A stretch of 64,000 nt of DNA from Semisulcospira habei (taxonomy: Eukaryota; Mollusca; Gastropoda; Semisulcospiridae). The stretch covers positions 169,643,905-169,707,904 of the forward strand of contig BTPG01000007.1 in NCBI GenBank assembly GCA_036245525.1. The letters are read 5' to 3'. This document shows, piece by piece, positions 37,855 through 49,257 of the stretch; the first letter of the stretch is position 1; each line of letters begins with the position of its first letter. Both the position numbers and the translations under genes were made by a program. Under the pieces are notes generated by a model that was given only the letters and a program-made list of their open reading frames with translations, was not told the origin of the DNA and searched no databases.

Positions 37855-38145
37855 TCGGAAAGGGGAGGGGAGGGGGTGGCAGGGAGGGGGAGGTAGAGAG
37901 GCAGTATGTGCGTGTTAAAACTCTCACCATTCATGCATTCACCCAAATATCAAACAACGGGTGGGGGGGGGGGGGGGGCGAGGGGGGTTCCAAATACCAT
38001 TAAAAGGGACTTTGTTATAGCATTTTCAAGAATTTTTGGTCGGGGGTGGGGGGGGGGGGGGGGGGGTCTGGAATCTCTGTAACCCCCCCCCCCCCTCGGC
38101 CCCCCCCCCCCCACACACACACACATACACACCTCCCCCCCCCCC
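37855..38145. repeat. G-run and C-run cluster
   Basis: Separate runs of G near 37862-37975 and 38042-38066, then C runs and (CA)n near 38084-38146. G and C runs face each other and could fold. 37487-37854 holds nothing. Confidence 0.8.
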
Positions 38146-38187
38146 CTGTATACGTCATACGCATTAAAATAACTCTTGCGCAACATC

Positions 38188-38275
38188 GACCCGGGGGCAA
38201 CTTTAACGTCGCCAAGGAGACCCCCGGGTCCATCTGGCGTGAGACACATCATTCTGACGTGTCACTCCCTTCACG
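38188..38275. mobile_element. HP-E3 hairpin, decayed
   Basis: GACCCGGGGGC opposite ACCCCCGGGTC, then CATCTGGCGTGAGACAC and GACGTGTCA, which match the right side of HP-E1. Confidence 0.6.
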
Positions 38276-38469
38276 CACATTTGCCACGCTTGCCTGCATT
38301 TCAGATATCGGAATAACTTTTGTAGAGTTGTGCTTGTCAAAGTTGTGTAAATTTTCGATCGGTTGCACGCATATCAACATTGACCTTTTCATGACGTCAC
38401 GTAACCCTGGCCATAACAAGTCAGCCAGACAATGTAGGACTCGCACAAAACAATACTGTCTGGAACCTT

Positions 38470-38550
38470 TTAACACATTCGAGACGTGTCGCATCCGGAT
38501 TCGCGGCTTTAGGCCTCGAATCCGGTTGCGGCACGTCTCGAAAGAGTTAA
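38470..38550. mobile_element. HP-B4 hairpin element
   Basis: TTAACACATTCGAGACGTG to CACGTCTCGAAAGAGTTAA. The stem reads GGATTCG in one arm and CGAATCC in the other, whereas HP-B5 and HP-B6 read GGATACG and CGTATCC, a paired A/T exchange. Confidence 0.8.
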
Positions 38551-38667
38551 GTCATATGTTCTCTCATAAGCGGAGTCAGGTAACCTAATCACTCAGACAG
38601 CCAAGCCATCATGATTTTGTCAATAATTTACCAGGCGTAGCTCCTTCAATGCAAGAAGTGGACCCAT

Positions 38668-38746
38668 GGTTATGGGTCAAGTGTCGTGCTAGATCAGCTT
38701 GGCGCCTCAGGCGCCAAGCTGATCCAGCACGACACTTGAGCTAACC
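38668..38746. mobile_element. HP-C7 hairpin, variant stem
   Basis: CAAGTGTCGTGCTAGATCAG then CTTGGCGCC faces GGCGCCAAGCTGATC and CAGCACGACACTTG. The outer stem differs strongly from other HP-C copies while still pairing well; the tip is typical. Confidence 0.75.
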
Positions 38747-39049
38747 ACTAAGCTTTGATGACAACAGGATGTGTACAGTTCAGGCTTCAGGTACTAAAAG
38801 TATAAATGAAAGATGTAATTTGAACACATGAACATTCTTGTATGTACTGTAAAGTCAACTTAGTTTCTGGACTACTTGATCTAATTACACACGGTCCTCG
38901 AGCTGGAGCGAAAGATCGAATTCGTGTGGAGTGTGCTTGTTTGTGTGACAAGCATTCGAAGTTAAATGAACGGCCATTCACAGACAACGGAAACACCGCT
39001 GTCATTCCCTCTAGAACGACCATACCTCGCGTCTTGAAAAAAAAAATGA

Positions 39050-39590
39050 TGTCATTCACTTTACAGCAGTCATATCTCGTGCCCTGAAAACCCCGCTATC
39101 ATTCCCTCTATAGTGACCATGTCTGACGTCCTGAAAAACCCTACTGCAGTTTCCTCTGGAGCGGCGATGCCTCGCGCCCTGAAAACCCCGCTGCCATTCC
39201 CTTTATAGCGATCATGTCTGGCGTCACGAAACCACACTTCCGCTTCCTCTAGAATGATAATGCCTCGCGCCCTAAAAACCCCGCTGCCATTCCCTCTATA
39301 GCGACCATGTCTCGAGCCATAAAACTATACTGCCGTTTCCTCTAGACCGGTCATGCCTGGCGGACTGAAAACCCCGCTGTCATTTTCTCTACTGAGCGAC
39401 CATGTCTGGCGCCATGAAAACCACACGCCGTTTAATATAGAGTAGTCACGTATCGCGCGCTGAAAACCCCACTGTCATTCCCTCCAGAGGAACGACAGGG
39501 GGGTGTTCAGAGCGCGAGGCTGAGGAAGCGACAGTGGGATTTTCACGGCGTGAGGTAGAGGGAGTGACAGCCGGGTTTTCAGGGTACGAA
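39050..39590. repeat. degenerate tandem repeat, GAAAACCCCGCTGTCATTCC type
   Basis: About ten diverged copies of a 50-60 bp unit marked by CTGAAAACCCCGCTG, CATTCCCTCTA, AGCGACCATGTCTG and GCGCC. The last copies (from about 39483) are inverted (GACAGTGGGATTTTCA). A smaller block lies at 4975. 38751-39049 has no other feature. Confidence 0.75.
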
Positions 39591-39722
39591 GTATGACCTG
39601 TCTGGTCGACTCGTAGTTACTAAACTCCTGCGGTTAGGACAAAAAGCGCAGGCAGACCTCCAACAAATCACATTTATTATGGGCATTACTTTAAAATATG
39701 AATACACACTGATCGACAGCAC

Positions 39723-39985
<263 letters not shown>

Positions 39986-40213
39986 GCAAAAGCTATTGGT
40001 CCGACGTCCAAAGGAAAAGAAAAGAAAACTGAAAAGAAACAACAACAAAGACATTTCCTGCCTGTGATTTCCTAAAAACGTTCGTTAAAAATGGATAAAA
40101 CAACATTCTCTCCTTTGCACGGGTCACAAAGCAAGAAAAAGGTGATGACCTCCTCTAATACAGCAGCAAAAGAATCAGCGAAGCATAAATAATATCTGTC
40201 CGTTTTTTATCGA

Positions 40214-40275
40214 CAAGTCCTAGATCATCATTAGCCTCTGCAGCCGCAGGGGTTCGCGAGAATGTTTATTTCTTG
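40214..40275. mobile_element. HP-A9 degenerate hairpin
   Basis: CAAGTCCTAGATCATCATTAG with CTGCAGCCGCAGGGG and a poor right arm. It is an old copy. Confidence 0.45.
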
Positions 40276-40387
40276 CCGGGAGGAAGCCATGCACTTGTCA
40301 AATGCTATAGCCTCGTGACTGCTCCCAGAAGCATGGATGTCAAGACAAAACAATACAATCGATTTCTTTCAGGAAGACGATAATAAG

Positions 40388-40457
40388 TGTGTGCTGGTCT
40401 GTGATTTTGGACCTTACGGCCTATGGCCGTAAGGTCGAAAATCACAGACCGGCACAC
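40388..40457. mobile_element. HP-D4 hairpin, near perfect
   Basis: GTGTGCTGGTCTGTGATTTTG, then GACCTTACGGCC, faces GGCCGTAAGGTC and AAAATCACAGACCGGCACAC. The stem is about 33 bp with two mismatches. Interval 40458-40736 is AT-rich with no feature. Confidence 0.8.
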
Positions 40458-40736
40458 GTATTCTGTGACGTCTGCAAAAGCCATATTTTTTTCTCCTTAA
40501 CTCATTCAACCCCACGCACGTATTTCCCAAATTTTGCTTTGTCAAACGTCATTAATTTTGTGATGACGTATTTTTTTGTTTTTGTTTGTACGTAATTTTA
40601 TATTTAACTTGATATGAGTTTCGCTTTCGCTTCAAGATTTGGGAAATTAGTGACAAAACTAGAATTTCACGGTACAATTTGCTATAATTTGTGTGAAATC
40701 AGGTTCACTTTACCTAGCTGCATGCTATACTAAGTA

Positions 40737-41400
40737 CACCTGCATGCTCTTCTTAAAGTGAGTCGATGTGTGTGTATGCGTGTGCGTGCGTGCATGCCCG
40801 CGCTCCAAATATCCTCAGGAGGCATGCTTATGCGTCCTCCGGGCAAATGAGGATCTAAGCCTCTTGGAGATGCACGCATATGTGAGAGATAGAGCGAGCG
40901 AGCGAGAGAGAGAGAGAATTACGTCATATTTAGAGTATGTCTGCGTGGTGACGGAGTTTTTTTCTTTTACGTCACCACCAGTGTCTGACTTTCTCCAGAT
41001 GTCAAGGTTTATTACTGTTTCGTTTTTTTTGTCTGAAAAGAATTAATTTTTACTGAAGAAGTTGAAACGAAGCTAGCTAACGAACTCATCCAATGTCTTT
41101 CTCCAAACTAGCTATAGCGGGTCACCTGAATGCTCTTCTGAAAGCGCGAATATGTGTGTGTGCGTGTTAGCGGCGCGCGCTAGAGAGAATTACGTCATAT
41201 TTAGAGTATTATGTCAATGTCTGGGTGGTGACGGAGTTGCCTCTTTTACGTCATCGCAACTGTCTGACTTTCTCTAGATGTCAAGGCTTTTTACTGTTTA
41301 AATTCTTTTCTGACGGAAAAGAATTATTTTTTACTAAAGAAGTTGAAAGGATACAAACCTGGCTAACGAACTCACCCAATGTCTTTATCCAAACTAGCTA
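40737..41400. repeat. tandem duplication of about 300-380 bp
   Basis: Units start at about 40737 (ACACCTGCATGCTCTTC) and 41117 (TCACCTGAATGCTCTTC). Both contain AGAGAATTACGTCATATTTAG, GGTGACGGAGTT, TTTACGTCA, CTGACTTTCTC and CCAAACTAGCTATA. The first copy is longer because it carries a partial HP-A hairpin (about 40817-40872). Confidence 0.8.
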
Positions 41401-42019
41401 TATCCCAAATTTCAAGTATATATGACAAAAATTACGGACTCTAATGTAGGTCAACCGACTTCCGCTAAAGGGTTGTTTATGTCTTGAATGAGACATTCAA
41501 TTACATTATGCTCGGAGGCTCTTTTAGCCACCCCTTTAAGAAAGTATTTCGCCAAGTTTCAAGCTTTTGTGTACAAAAATATCAGAGATTCTATTGTTTA
41601 CATACGCACACACACACACATACATACGCACATACAACGCTTCGCGCTAAATGTACGTTCAGCAGCGAGGTTAGCGTAACTAGACATGACGTAATTTTTA
41701 TCTTGTTACTTCAATTGTTAGAGATTTAGGCCGGCCCGCCATTGACATCATGGACATGCTATTAAATTCGCCCCACCGCGACCCGTCCTAAAAAGTCCCT
41801 TCTGTAAATAGAAGGAACTTTAAAAAACAAAAAAACAACCAAGAACAGCAACGCAAAACACCTACAAATAAGCTGATACACGATGGTCTCATTAAACACA
41901 CAAGATGTCCCACCGACACTTATACGCTCTCAAAATGTGTTGTTCCTCATTAGCTCCTGCTGTGGCCGCTGGCCGCAACTAACAAACTATTCTCTCCTCT
42001 AACGGCAAAAGGACACTAC
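41401..42019. other. no gene seen
   Basis: A short (CA)n-like run near 41610-41632. No other repeat or domain. Confidence 0.45.
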
Positions 42020-42091
42020 ATCCGTTTTTGTGAAAAGCGCGATTTTCATTGTAACACAATGAAAATCTCGCTTTTCACAAAAAACGGACTT
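42020..42091. mobile_element. HP-G1 hairpin
   Basis: ATCCGTTTTTGTGAAAAGCG then GATTTTCATTGT faces ACAATGAAAATC and CGCTTTTCACAAAAAACGGA. A partial copy lies at 45906-45962 (GCGAGAT, AATGAAAATCTCGCTTTTCAC). Confidence 0.75.
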
Positions 42092-42378
42092 ACTTTCCCT
42101 TTTGTCTTTCCATGGCCATACTCTCAGCCTATGTGACGGAAGGAGCCACTGACCGAAGCATTGATCCGGATGTTAGTCTCTCGCCTGAGAATTAGAGATG
42201 TACTAATTGTATAGGGAAGATCCATTTACAACGGACTTCGCTTCTAACATCGCCGGGCAGAACAAAGACAAAGGTCCCAACACGTTTTTTTTTTCAAAGG
42301 TCCATTTCAGAATTAGGTCAGAACTAGGTCAGAAGTAGGTCCGAGTTAGTACGTCAGAAGTAGGCAAAAAAACTGCGC

Positions 42379-42464
42379 GTCTTTTGACGCAAACGGTAGA
42401 TTAAAAGCCCGGACGATATCGCATGTTTGCCCGGGGTTTTATTTCCATCGTTTGCGTCGAAACA
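42379..42464. mobile_element. HP-F2 hairpin
   Basis: GTCTTTTGACGCAAACGGTAG and TTAAAAGCCCGG face CCCGGGGTTTTATTTCCATCG and TTTGCGTCGAAACAT. It is a diverged partner of HP-F1. Confidence 0.65.
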
Positions 42465-42676
42465 TGAGTAATTCTGACGACTTCTGATTTCCGAAAAGAG
42501 TAACTGTGTTACTTTAACAATAACATCTGTAAAATGCTGGATATAACGACAGAAATTATTCGGTCCACCTGAAAGTTGGTCAATATCTGAAGTTTGTTGT
42601 ATTTCCTTAGTTCTGACGCGGAAAAGGGGATGGAGGTATTTTTAAGTAAAGTACAGAGAAAACAGGAAGATGCTCT

Positions 42677-42890
42677 TTAACTCATTCTACCCCAGACACA
42701 CCACAGGAAGATAAGGATCGACCATGATAGTTCAAGGGTGATGCCAGAATAGCTTGGCGCCTATGGGCGCCAAGCTATTCTGGCATCACCCTTGAACTAT
42801 CATGGTCGATCTGTGTCCTGCACTGCAATGCAGTCTTCAGAGGACAACGGCAAAATTTAAGGATTTCGGTGATGGGGTAGAATGAGTGAA
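42677..42890. mobile_element. HP-C8 hairpin element, near perfect
   Basis: TTAA (42677-42680) on the left, TGAA (decayed TTAA, 42887-42890) on the right, 206 bp between. Hairpin GATCGACCATGATAGTTCAA to CTTGGCGCC pairs essentially without mismatch. It is very close to HP-C6 in length and sequence. Confidence 0.9.
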
Positions 42891-43255
42891 ATGTTGAGGC
42901 TAAATTTGCTGGACACAAACGGAAGCCCAAAGGTAGAGGATGTTAGACAGAGACACGACGTCGACACCAGAAGAAAAGAACGGAAAGAAATCCGCCGTTA
43001 CAAAAGCTACGCTGATTGATCAGGTGGCGCTGTTCTGTGGCGACCTGCTTTCCCTAGAGAAGGCCGCTGAAATTGCTCCTCGTGGAACTATAACTTTATA
43101 TCTAAAAGGAATGCGGCTTTAGTGGGATCAGCTGAAAGAAAGGCCGAGCCGCAGGCCGACCGCTGCCCAGACAGATCCAACCTATAGCGGTCGCATCCTT
43201 TGCAACCTATATCATATTTATACGAGTATGTGCAGTGTATTTGTCCCTACTAAAA
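42891..43255. other. no confirmed gene
   Basis: A 60-codon plus-strand frame (42940-43122) reads like ordinary protein (LIDQVALFCGDLLSLEKAAE) but I do not recognise it, and no extension or splice partner is clear. Confidence 0.3.
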
Positions 43256-43500
43256 AGAGGAATAGATTCTCATGAGCCCTGCAGATGCAGGGGCTCATGA
43301 GGATCTATGCCTCTTGCGGACAAAACCGCCTGACTGAGCACATAAGCTTAGGACAGTGTACGCTTTGAGTGGTTGATCAATACTACCGAGACACAGATTC
43401 AGAGTAGCCCCGGCTTTAGGGTGCTGGGGCTCATGAGAAGCTATGCCTCTTGTAAATAATGCAGGGACCCATGAGAATCTATGCCTGTAGCAGATGGAAC
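43256..43500. mobile_element. HP-A11 hairpin and two HP-A half copies
   Basis: A full hairpin at 43256-43317, then right-arm fragments at about 43424-43452 (GGGGCTCATGAGAAGCTATG) and 43465-43490 (CCCATGAGAATCTATGCC). Repeated right arms suggest local duplication. Confidence 0.65.
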
Positions 43501-43687
43501 CGGGTTCGCTGAGATCTTGGAGGCCGGATCAGAACAAAGCTAATTGCACGCACACTTACGTGTCTATTTTTGCGCCTGCGGTTTATGTGGCTAACACCTC
43601 TGAGATGGGCGCTAGGCGGGGAAGACGTAACGTCAATTATGGCTGATACTCCTAAGCTCAGCAAACACAGCTTTTCGTAGGGTTGAG

Positions 43688-43870
43688 TCGGGTCGAAGAC
43701 CCTTCTTTGCCAGGAAAAGAAACACACAAAACAACACAACTGTAAGAGGCATAGATCCTCATGAGTCCCCGCATTCGCGGGGGCTCATGAGAATCTATGC
43801 CTCTTGTTGAAACCACTCTTTATCTGTCTGAGCTCCTTAGACGGTTGAAGCCTTGGACACTGGATTTACA
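43688..43870. mobile_element. HP-A13 hairpin element
   Basis: Left flank GACCCTTCTTTGCCAGGAAAA, hairpin 43742-43806 (AGAGGCATAGATCC with matching ATGCCTCT), right flank ending ACACTGGATTTACAACG beside a C run. Confidence 0.7.
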
Positions 43871-44577
43871 ACGCCCCCCCCCCCCCCCCCTCCCAAAAAA
43901 AAAAATCTAATTTTGTTGTATTAAAAACAACAATAACAAACAAACAAACAAATGCCACAAAATGGTAGCCACGGGCATACTTCTCGTACAGATACCAAAG
44001 AGCTTCATCTGCCCTAGTGGACATGTTACGAGTCATTGGCAATTTATGTCTGTTGCTCTTAGACCTACAGACTGTGAATGCACATGAAACTGCGAGATAG
44101 AGACGAAGCAAGTTACACAATAGGATTTGCTATTCGCGAGCAAAAGAGTAGTTTCATTCGCCCTTTTGGACACTATTCATTAGTAAGTTCATATCCAATG
44201 ACCATCTGTTCCTGCCGAACTGTGGAAGTCACAATGTCCCAGATTTAAGACACAATGATTCCCCTGAAACAACGACAAAAAGGACGACTGAAACAAACAA
44301 CCAACAAAAACAAAAAAAAAAAAAAAAAAAAAAAAATCATCAGCAGATACACTGGCACCTGATGGTCCAAATCAAATTAATATCTATTGCTCTCAAATTG
44401 TATAGGTGTAAGGGCATTGCTTGCGAGGAAAAGGTGAGGGGAAGACTAACAGGAGATGAAAGGTATGGAGGGATCGTAGATTTCGTGGGATTACACAGAT
44501 CCTGTAAGACGTATGTACGTGCTCCTGCTAATTCGGGGAATGCTGTTTATTAGGATCAGTTATCTCATTAACTCTTA
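43871..44577. other. no gene seen
   Basis: A C run and A run at 43874-43906, and an A run at 44310-44336. Otherwise no features. Confidence 0.45.
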
Positions 44578-44830
44578 AGGAACCACAGCCGGAGGACGTC
44601 TGACAAAGATTGTTAAGGATAGTGCCAGATTAGCTTGGCACCTGGGAGAGAAACAGCGAGAGAAAGACAGGTCATACTAGTTCAAGAGCAGTGCCAGATT
44701 AGCTTGGCGCAATGAGAATCACAATGGAAGAAGGTTTGGCCACGATAGTTCAAGGGTAGTGCCAGGTTAGATTGGCGCCTGGAAAGGCGCCAAGCTAATC
44801 TGGCACTACTCTTGAACTAACATGACCGAG
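44578..44830. mobile_element. HP-C9: one full hairpin and two extra left arms
   Basis: Left-arm copies at about 44616-44642 (GATAGTGCCAGATTAGCTTGG) and 44678-44709 (TAGTTCAAGAGCAGTGCCAG) precede a full hairpin at 44742-44826. Its stem reads GTAGTGCC and GGCACTAC. TTAA at 44578-44581 may be the left end. It resembles HP-E1 in having one arm multiplied. Confidence 0.7.
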
Positions 44831-45460
44831 CTATCTCCCAAAGTCGGTACAACTGTCATGTAGTCTATAAAGACGCCTTCAAAATACATTATTATGTATA
44901 TACTATTAAATAAACACATACGCAGCTAAACAACCATAATATGTCTGAGGTACTACCTTCCGTAGTTTTAAATGGGACATCATTTAACGTCAAGGGAGAT
45001 GACTGGCAAACGAGTATGGACGATTGACGAGAAAGCGGAGAGAATCGATGAAGCATCAAAGGAGTTGGTTTCAGTTGTTACTGGGATTTAAAGCCGTACA
45101 GGCACACACACAGCGAGAAGGGACGTCAAAGCCTCGCTAGACAGACTAAAATAAAAACAGGGTGAGGTTTAAAAGTTCTAGAACAGGCATAGCTGGTTGG
45201 TTGGTTGTACTTAGCTTAACGTCCCGACAGCAATAAGACTTTCTCCGGAACAGGCACGGGATTCATACTCGTATCTAAGTTTTTTTAAGTCGCAGTATAA
45301 GCGTATAAACGTGTAGGCATAGTCAGACCTTACAGAAGCCATTCAATTGGAAAACAGCCTTTATGCCGCAGACTGCTATCAAAATGTGCGCCCATACGTA
45401 CGTCAACATCCTGTACCAGATAGCGCCTATCACATAAACCTGCTCTGCCCAAAGCGCATA
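44831..45460. other. no gene; SINE-like fragment
   Basis: At 45193-45260 TTGGTTGGTTGTACTTAGC then TTAACGTCCCGACAGCAATAAG is a diverged SINE-like piece. Nothing else is seen. Confidence 0.5.
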
Positions 45461-45524
45461 CTGGTTGACTCCCTCGATTCGCTACCGCTGATATCAGCGG
45501 TAACGAATCGAGGGAGTCAGCCAG
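45461..45524. mobile_element. HP-I hairpin
   Basis: CTGGTTGACTCCCTCGATTCG and CTACCGCTGAT face ATCAGCGGTAACGAATCG and AGGGAGTCAGCCAG: 32-bp arms with two G-T type mismatches and no loop. It is the only copy in the window. Confidence 0.8.
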
Positions 45525-46521
45525 TGTGCCCACAGCGTAATCCTTGATACATGTGGACCCAGGATGAGTTTGTTGCCCCTGAACGCAGCTCTACCCTCGT
45601 CTCCCGTCTAGAGGCGTAGCTTGTCACGAACCCCCAAAAACTTATCACAGTTCCAGAGCTTGGAATCCGCAGTTGAAGCAACATCCCCTTTGACCACGCA
45701 CAAGCTGAATCCGGCGACAAAAAGAATGGACAATTTTGCTGTAGAAAAAATACCTGGGGAGGAAGAGAGGAGGGGGGGGGGGAGGGGGGAGGGGCAGAAT
45801 CAAGTCTGGGGTAGGTTGTTGAGTTCCGCGTTCCTAGACGGCAGTTTCGGCCATTACACGCCGTATCAGCTTCTTTTCCTGTAAACAAAAAGACAGCATG
45901 TCCAATTTTTTTTACAAAGCGAGATCTTCGTGGTATTTTAATGAAAATCTCGCTTTTCACAAACATTACCTTACTATCATTTGCCTTTACGGGACGGACT
46001 TAGCACCGGTTCTGTATGTTCATTTGACCACACAGACAAAAAAAAAAAAAAAAAAAAAAAAACAAAAAAACAAAAAACAAAAAAAACATTCAGTACGCTG
46101 ATACATTATGTGCTATGAAAGGCTTGTCCCTTTCCTGGACGACGAGCAACCAACACAATCATCTACAGGTGGTCAAAGCCAATATCCTGGATTTCACGCC
46201 CGTTGCCACCCCCCCCCACCCCACCCCCCGCCACCCTTCCCATACTGAACTATAAATAGTAACATCCTAAACAGCATCTCTCTTTCTCTTTTATATTAGT
46301 TCAACGATAGTGACTGATGGTCTAATAATGATAGGAAGCAGTGTTTAGATTGACTTGGTGTGTTCCAATGAAATCGCCGAGCTGGTCTGACACGGACTTC
46401 CAACTATTCGAGTCGGTCCATGGCATCTCCTGCGGTAATTGAGCTTTTGTGACAGTCGTCGTGTCCTTGTATCGGTGTATGCTGTCTTCATACATTTTCA
46501 ATGTGTCACATGTATTTCGTG
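45525..46521. other. no gene seen; HP-G2 fragment and A/C runs
   Basis: G-rich tract 45764-45790, HP-G2 arm 45906-45962, A run 46037-46062, C-rich tract 46208-46235. No coding evidence. Confidence 0.5.
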
Positions 46522-46602
46522 TTAACTCATTCGAGACGTGCCGCCTACGGATACGCGGCTGTTCGCCGCGTATCCGTAGGCGGCTCGTCTCGAATGAGTT
46601 AA
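46522..46602. mobile_element. HP-B5 hairpin element with TTAA on both ends
   Basis: TTAACTCATTCGAGACGTG to CTCGTCTCGAATGAGTTAA. The stem carries CCTACGG and CCGTAGG, where HP-B6 has CCTCCGG and CCGGAGG. Confidence 0.9.
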
Positions 46603-46902
46603 CACTCTGGCTGTTGCCGGGTAGCACTTTTTGTCGCGATGATTACTGCGGGACAGCTTGTAAACAAGGCTCCATAGCCCAAAGCTTTCATCGTGTAATA
46701 CAGTAAATTTCGGATTAAAAAAATCGCCGGGGTACCCAGTGTTTCTTGTTGTTATATCCGAGGTTTGTTACACGTTTGTGTGGGAAAAGTCTGGTCGGGA
46801 CCTCGGACAAAATGTTGTTATATACGACTATTGTAATGTATTATCCGACTTTGTTATAAGTGAAGTTGACTGTAAATGGTTACGTTATCTCTCCCTTAGA
46901 AA

Positions 46903-46969
46903 GCAAGAAGCATAGCTTCTCGTGAGCCCCCCGCATTCGCGGGGGCTCATGAGAATCTATGCCTCTTGC
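46903..46969. mobile_element. HP-A14 hairpin
   Basis: GCAAGAAGCATAGCTTCTCG with GAGCCCCCCGCA facing CGGGGGCTCATGAGAATC and ATGCCTCTTGC. Confidence 0.7.
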
Positions 46970-47018
46970 GGATTGAAGTTATTGGGTATAGGATTTTTCA
47001 GCAAGGTTCTAACCAAGC

Positions 47019-47145
47019 ATCAACAGGCCTCCCTCCCTCCCTCCCTCCCTCCCTCTATCTCCCTTTCCCAATACCCCCTCCCCCTTCCTCTGTCTGTCTG
47101 ACTGACTGACTGACTGACTGACTGACACACACACACACACACACA

Positions 47146-47219
<74 letters not shown>
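47019..47219. repeat. (CCCT)n, (CTGA)n, (CA)n compound microsatellite
   Basis: Eight CCCT units, about seven CTGA units and about 46 CA units with one CACC break. 47220-47924 has no recognised feature. Confidence 0.95.
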
Positions 47220-47222
<3 letters not shown>

Positions 47223-47924
47223 ACTTCCGAACATATTTTTTGGTATTCCGCAGCTGTACAAATCGTGTAAAGTACCATGGCGCGCTGGTCAAAGAACTAT
47301 AAGAACTACAGGACCTTTCCTATTCAGAGCCAAATGTTTATCAATTCCTGCCCAAGCGCGTAAAGGAGCTAACCAACAATGAAAGAAGCATGCTTCGAAG
47401 CGAGATTTATTTTTCTTTGATGGTTATGTTCTTCAAAAACGCTTCTGAAAATGAAACCGTCTGTTCAAGTTAACAAACTCTACATGTAAGCTGATCAGGG
47501 AAATGTAATTTAACCATGATAGCTCAAGGTGATCGCTTTATTTATTTCTAGGGCGCCTCACTTTTGAAGTCAGTCGTAACTCATATTAGACGTACCCAGA
47601 ATCAGACATACCCAGTAAGCAAAAGGCTCTGAGGCCGTCGTCGGCCTGTGAGTCTTGTGGGTACTCGCCAGCAGTCAAGAGCGACTCGGATCCATTTCCA
47701 AAGGTGGCGATAAGAATGAAAGAGATGAGAGTGGCAGATTACATTCGCTATGACCCATGGGTGGCGGGGCAGCCGGCAGGCAAATCAGAACAGACCCTCA
47801 CCGGTAGACAACTCAATCTACAGGCCCGTCTTTCATTTGGGTTCTATCACCGACACTCCTATTACAGTGTCTGTGGGTCTATCGTAACGGCGGATCTGGG
47901 CCTTTTTATATGGTCTGGGATGGA

Positions 47925-48185
47925 CGGACGGACGGACGGACGGGCGGACGGACGGACGGGCGGACGGGCGGATGAACGAACGAACGAACAAACAAACGAA
48001 CGAACGAACGAACGAACGAACGAACGAACGAACGAACGAACGAACGAACGAACGAACCAACGAACCAACGAACCAACGAACGAACGAACGAACGAACGAA
48101 CGAACGAACCAACGAACCAACGAACCAACGAACCAACGAACCAACGAACGAACGAACGAACGAACGAACGAACGAACGAATGAAT
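47925..48185. repeat. (GGAC)n then (GAAC)n/(CCAAC)n satellite
   Basis: GGAC repeats change to GAAC repeats with scattered ACC variants. Long Arg/Thr/Asn frames here are artefacts. (GAAC)n also ends a LINE-like tail near 53795. Confidence 0.95.
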
Positions 48186-48524
48186 GACAGAGATTTATGT
48201 TTATGTTTTGAACTGAAAAGGAAAGAATCGAAAACTTTAAATGTCACGCATGAAATTTAAATGTGCGTTTCAATTTCTATTCTTAAAACCTGATTTCGAA
48301 TAAGTGCCACTCATATACGACATGCATTAACCCTTTGGCAACAGGAATCAGCGATAAAAAGCTTTACCGGCAGCCACAGGATTAATCAAGCGACCTTTTA
48401 TTAACCCGCCAGTAGATCGCTGTAAAATATAAGTTATAACATGATGTCCTCATCACAACTAGCGTATATTTCGATTATATCCACCTAATGAACCTTAACA
48501 GAACGCAACATAGGTCAGCAGATG

Positions 48525-48656
48525 TGTGTTGGCCTGGGATTTTGGACCTTACGGCTGAAAGCCGTAAGGTCCAAAATCGCAGGCCAGCACACAATGCAAA
48601 ATCACAGACAAGCACACAATGCAAGAAATTCCCAAATCACAGACCAACACGTGACA
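48525..48656. mobile_element. HP-D5 hairpin with two extra right arms
   Basis: The full hairpin at 48525-48591 has GGCCTG paired with CAGGCC, where HP-D4 has GGTCTG and CAGACC. It is followed by two further right-arm copies, AAAATCACAGACAAGCACAC and AAATCACAGACCAACAC. Confidence 0.75.
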
Positions 48657-48772
48657 CCAGGATAAAAGGATTCCGTTAAACAAAGTCACTGAACAGACTC
48701 AGCTGATAGTTAGGCACGGCTTTGTCCGATGAATGAAGTGTTGACAATCAAAACAGACCATAATCACGCTTA

Positions 48773-49257
48773 ATGCCCCGCCACACGAGCCGTTGTGCCC
48801 CGATTTTGAAGCCGATTCCGATCCGATTGCGATCGGATGACGTCAATTATCCGATCCGGTCCCAATCGGCTGGGAATCGGGTGTCTAGAACCTGCTATAT
48901 TTTCCCGATCCGAATCGGCCCCGGTTGTAAGCTTCAACCAATCAGAGCGCGTCTCGCAAAGCATGTCGTAGTTTGCAAATGGCGGAACACGCCTGTTGTG
49001 ATCAGTACCGAAGTTTCGCACGCCTCTTCCCGAATATGATGCAAAACTCCTGATAATGCAAGCACATCATCATCACTGTCAAAAGTAGCAGCCATTTTGC
49101 AGAACAGGTACGACTTTGATCTTCGGTTCAAACCGGTCGGCTAAACAAGTCGGGAAATGTGTGGCACTGCACACGTTTTTTAGTCCGGTCCGATCACCTA
49201 CCGATTCGAAAACTGATCGGGAATCGGCCTCAAAACCGGACATGTGTAGCGGGGCCT
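48773..49257. mobile_element. PIF/Harbinger-like MITE, 485 bp
   Basis: Imperfect inverted ends of about 50 bp: ATGCCCCGCCACAC with GATTTTGAAGCCGATTCCGAT on the left, the complement of GATCGGGAATCGGCCTCAAAA and GTGTAGCGGGGCCT on the right. TTA flanks both ends (48770-48772, 49258-49260), as expected for Harbinger elements. Many CCGAT/ATCGG words lie inside. No transposase. Confidence 0.7.

Noticed and set aside
43871..44340. Small genes near C and A runs
   Set aside because: Short frames without domains or context.
47704..48247. Frames with NERTNERT or VRSFVRSF repeats
   Set aside because: Products of the (GAAC)n satellite.
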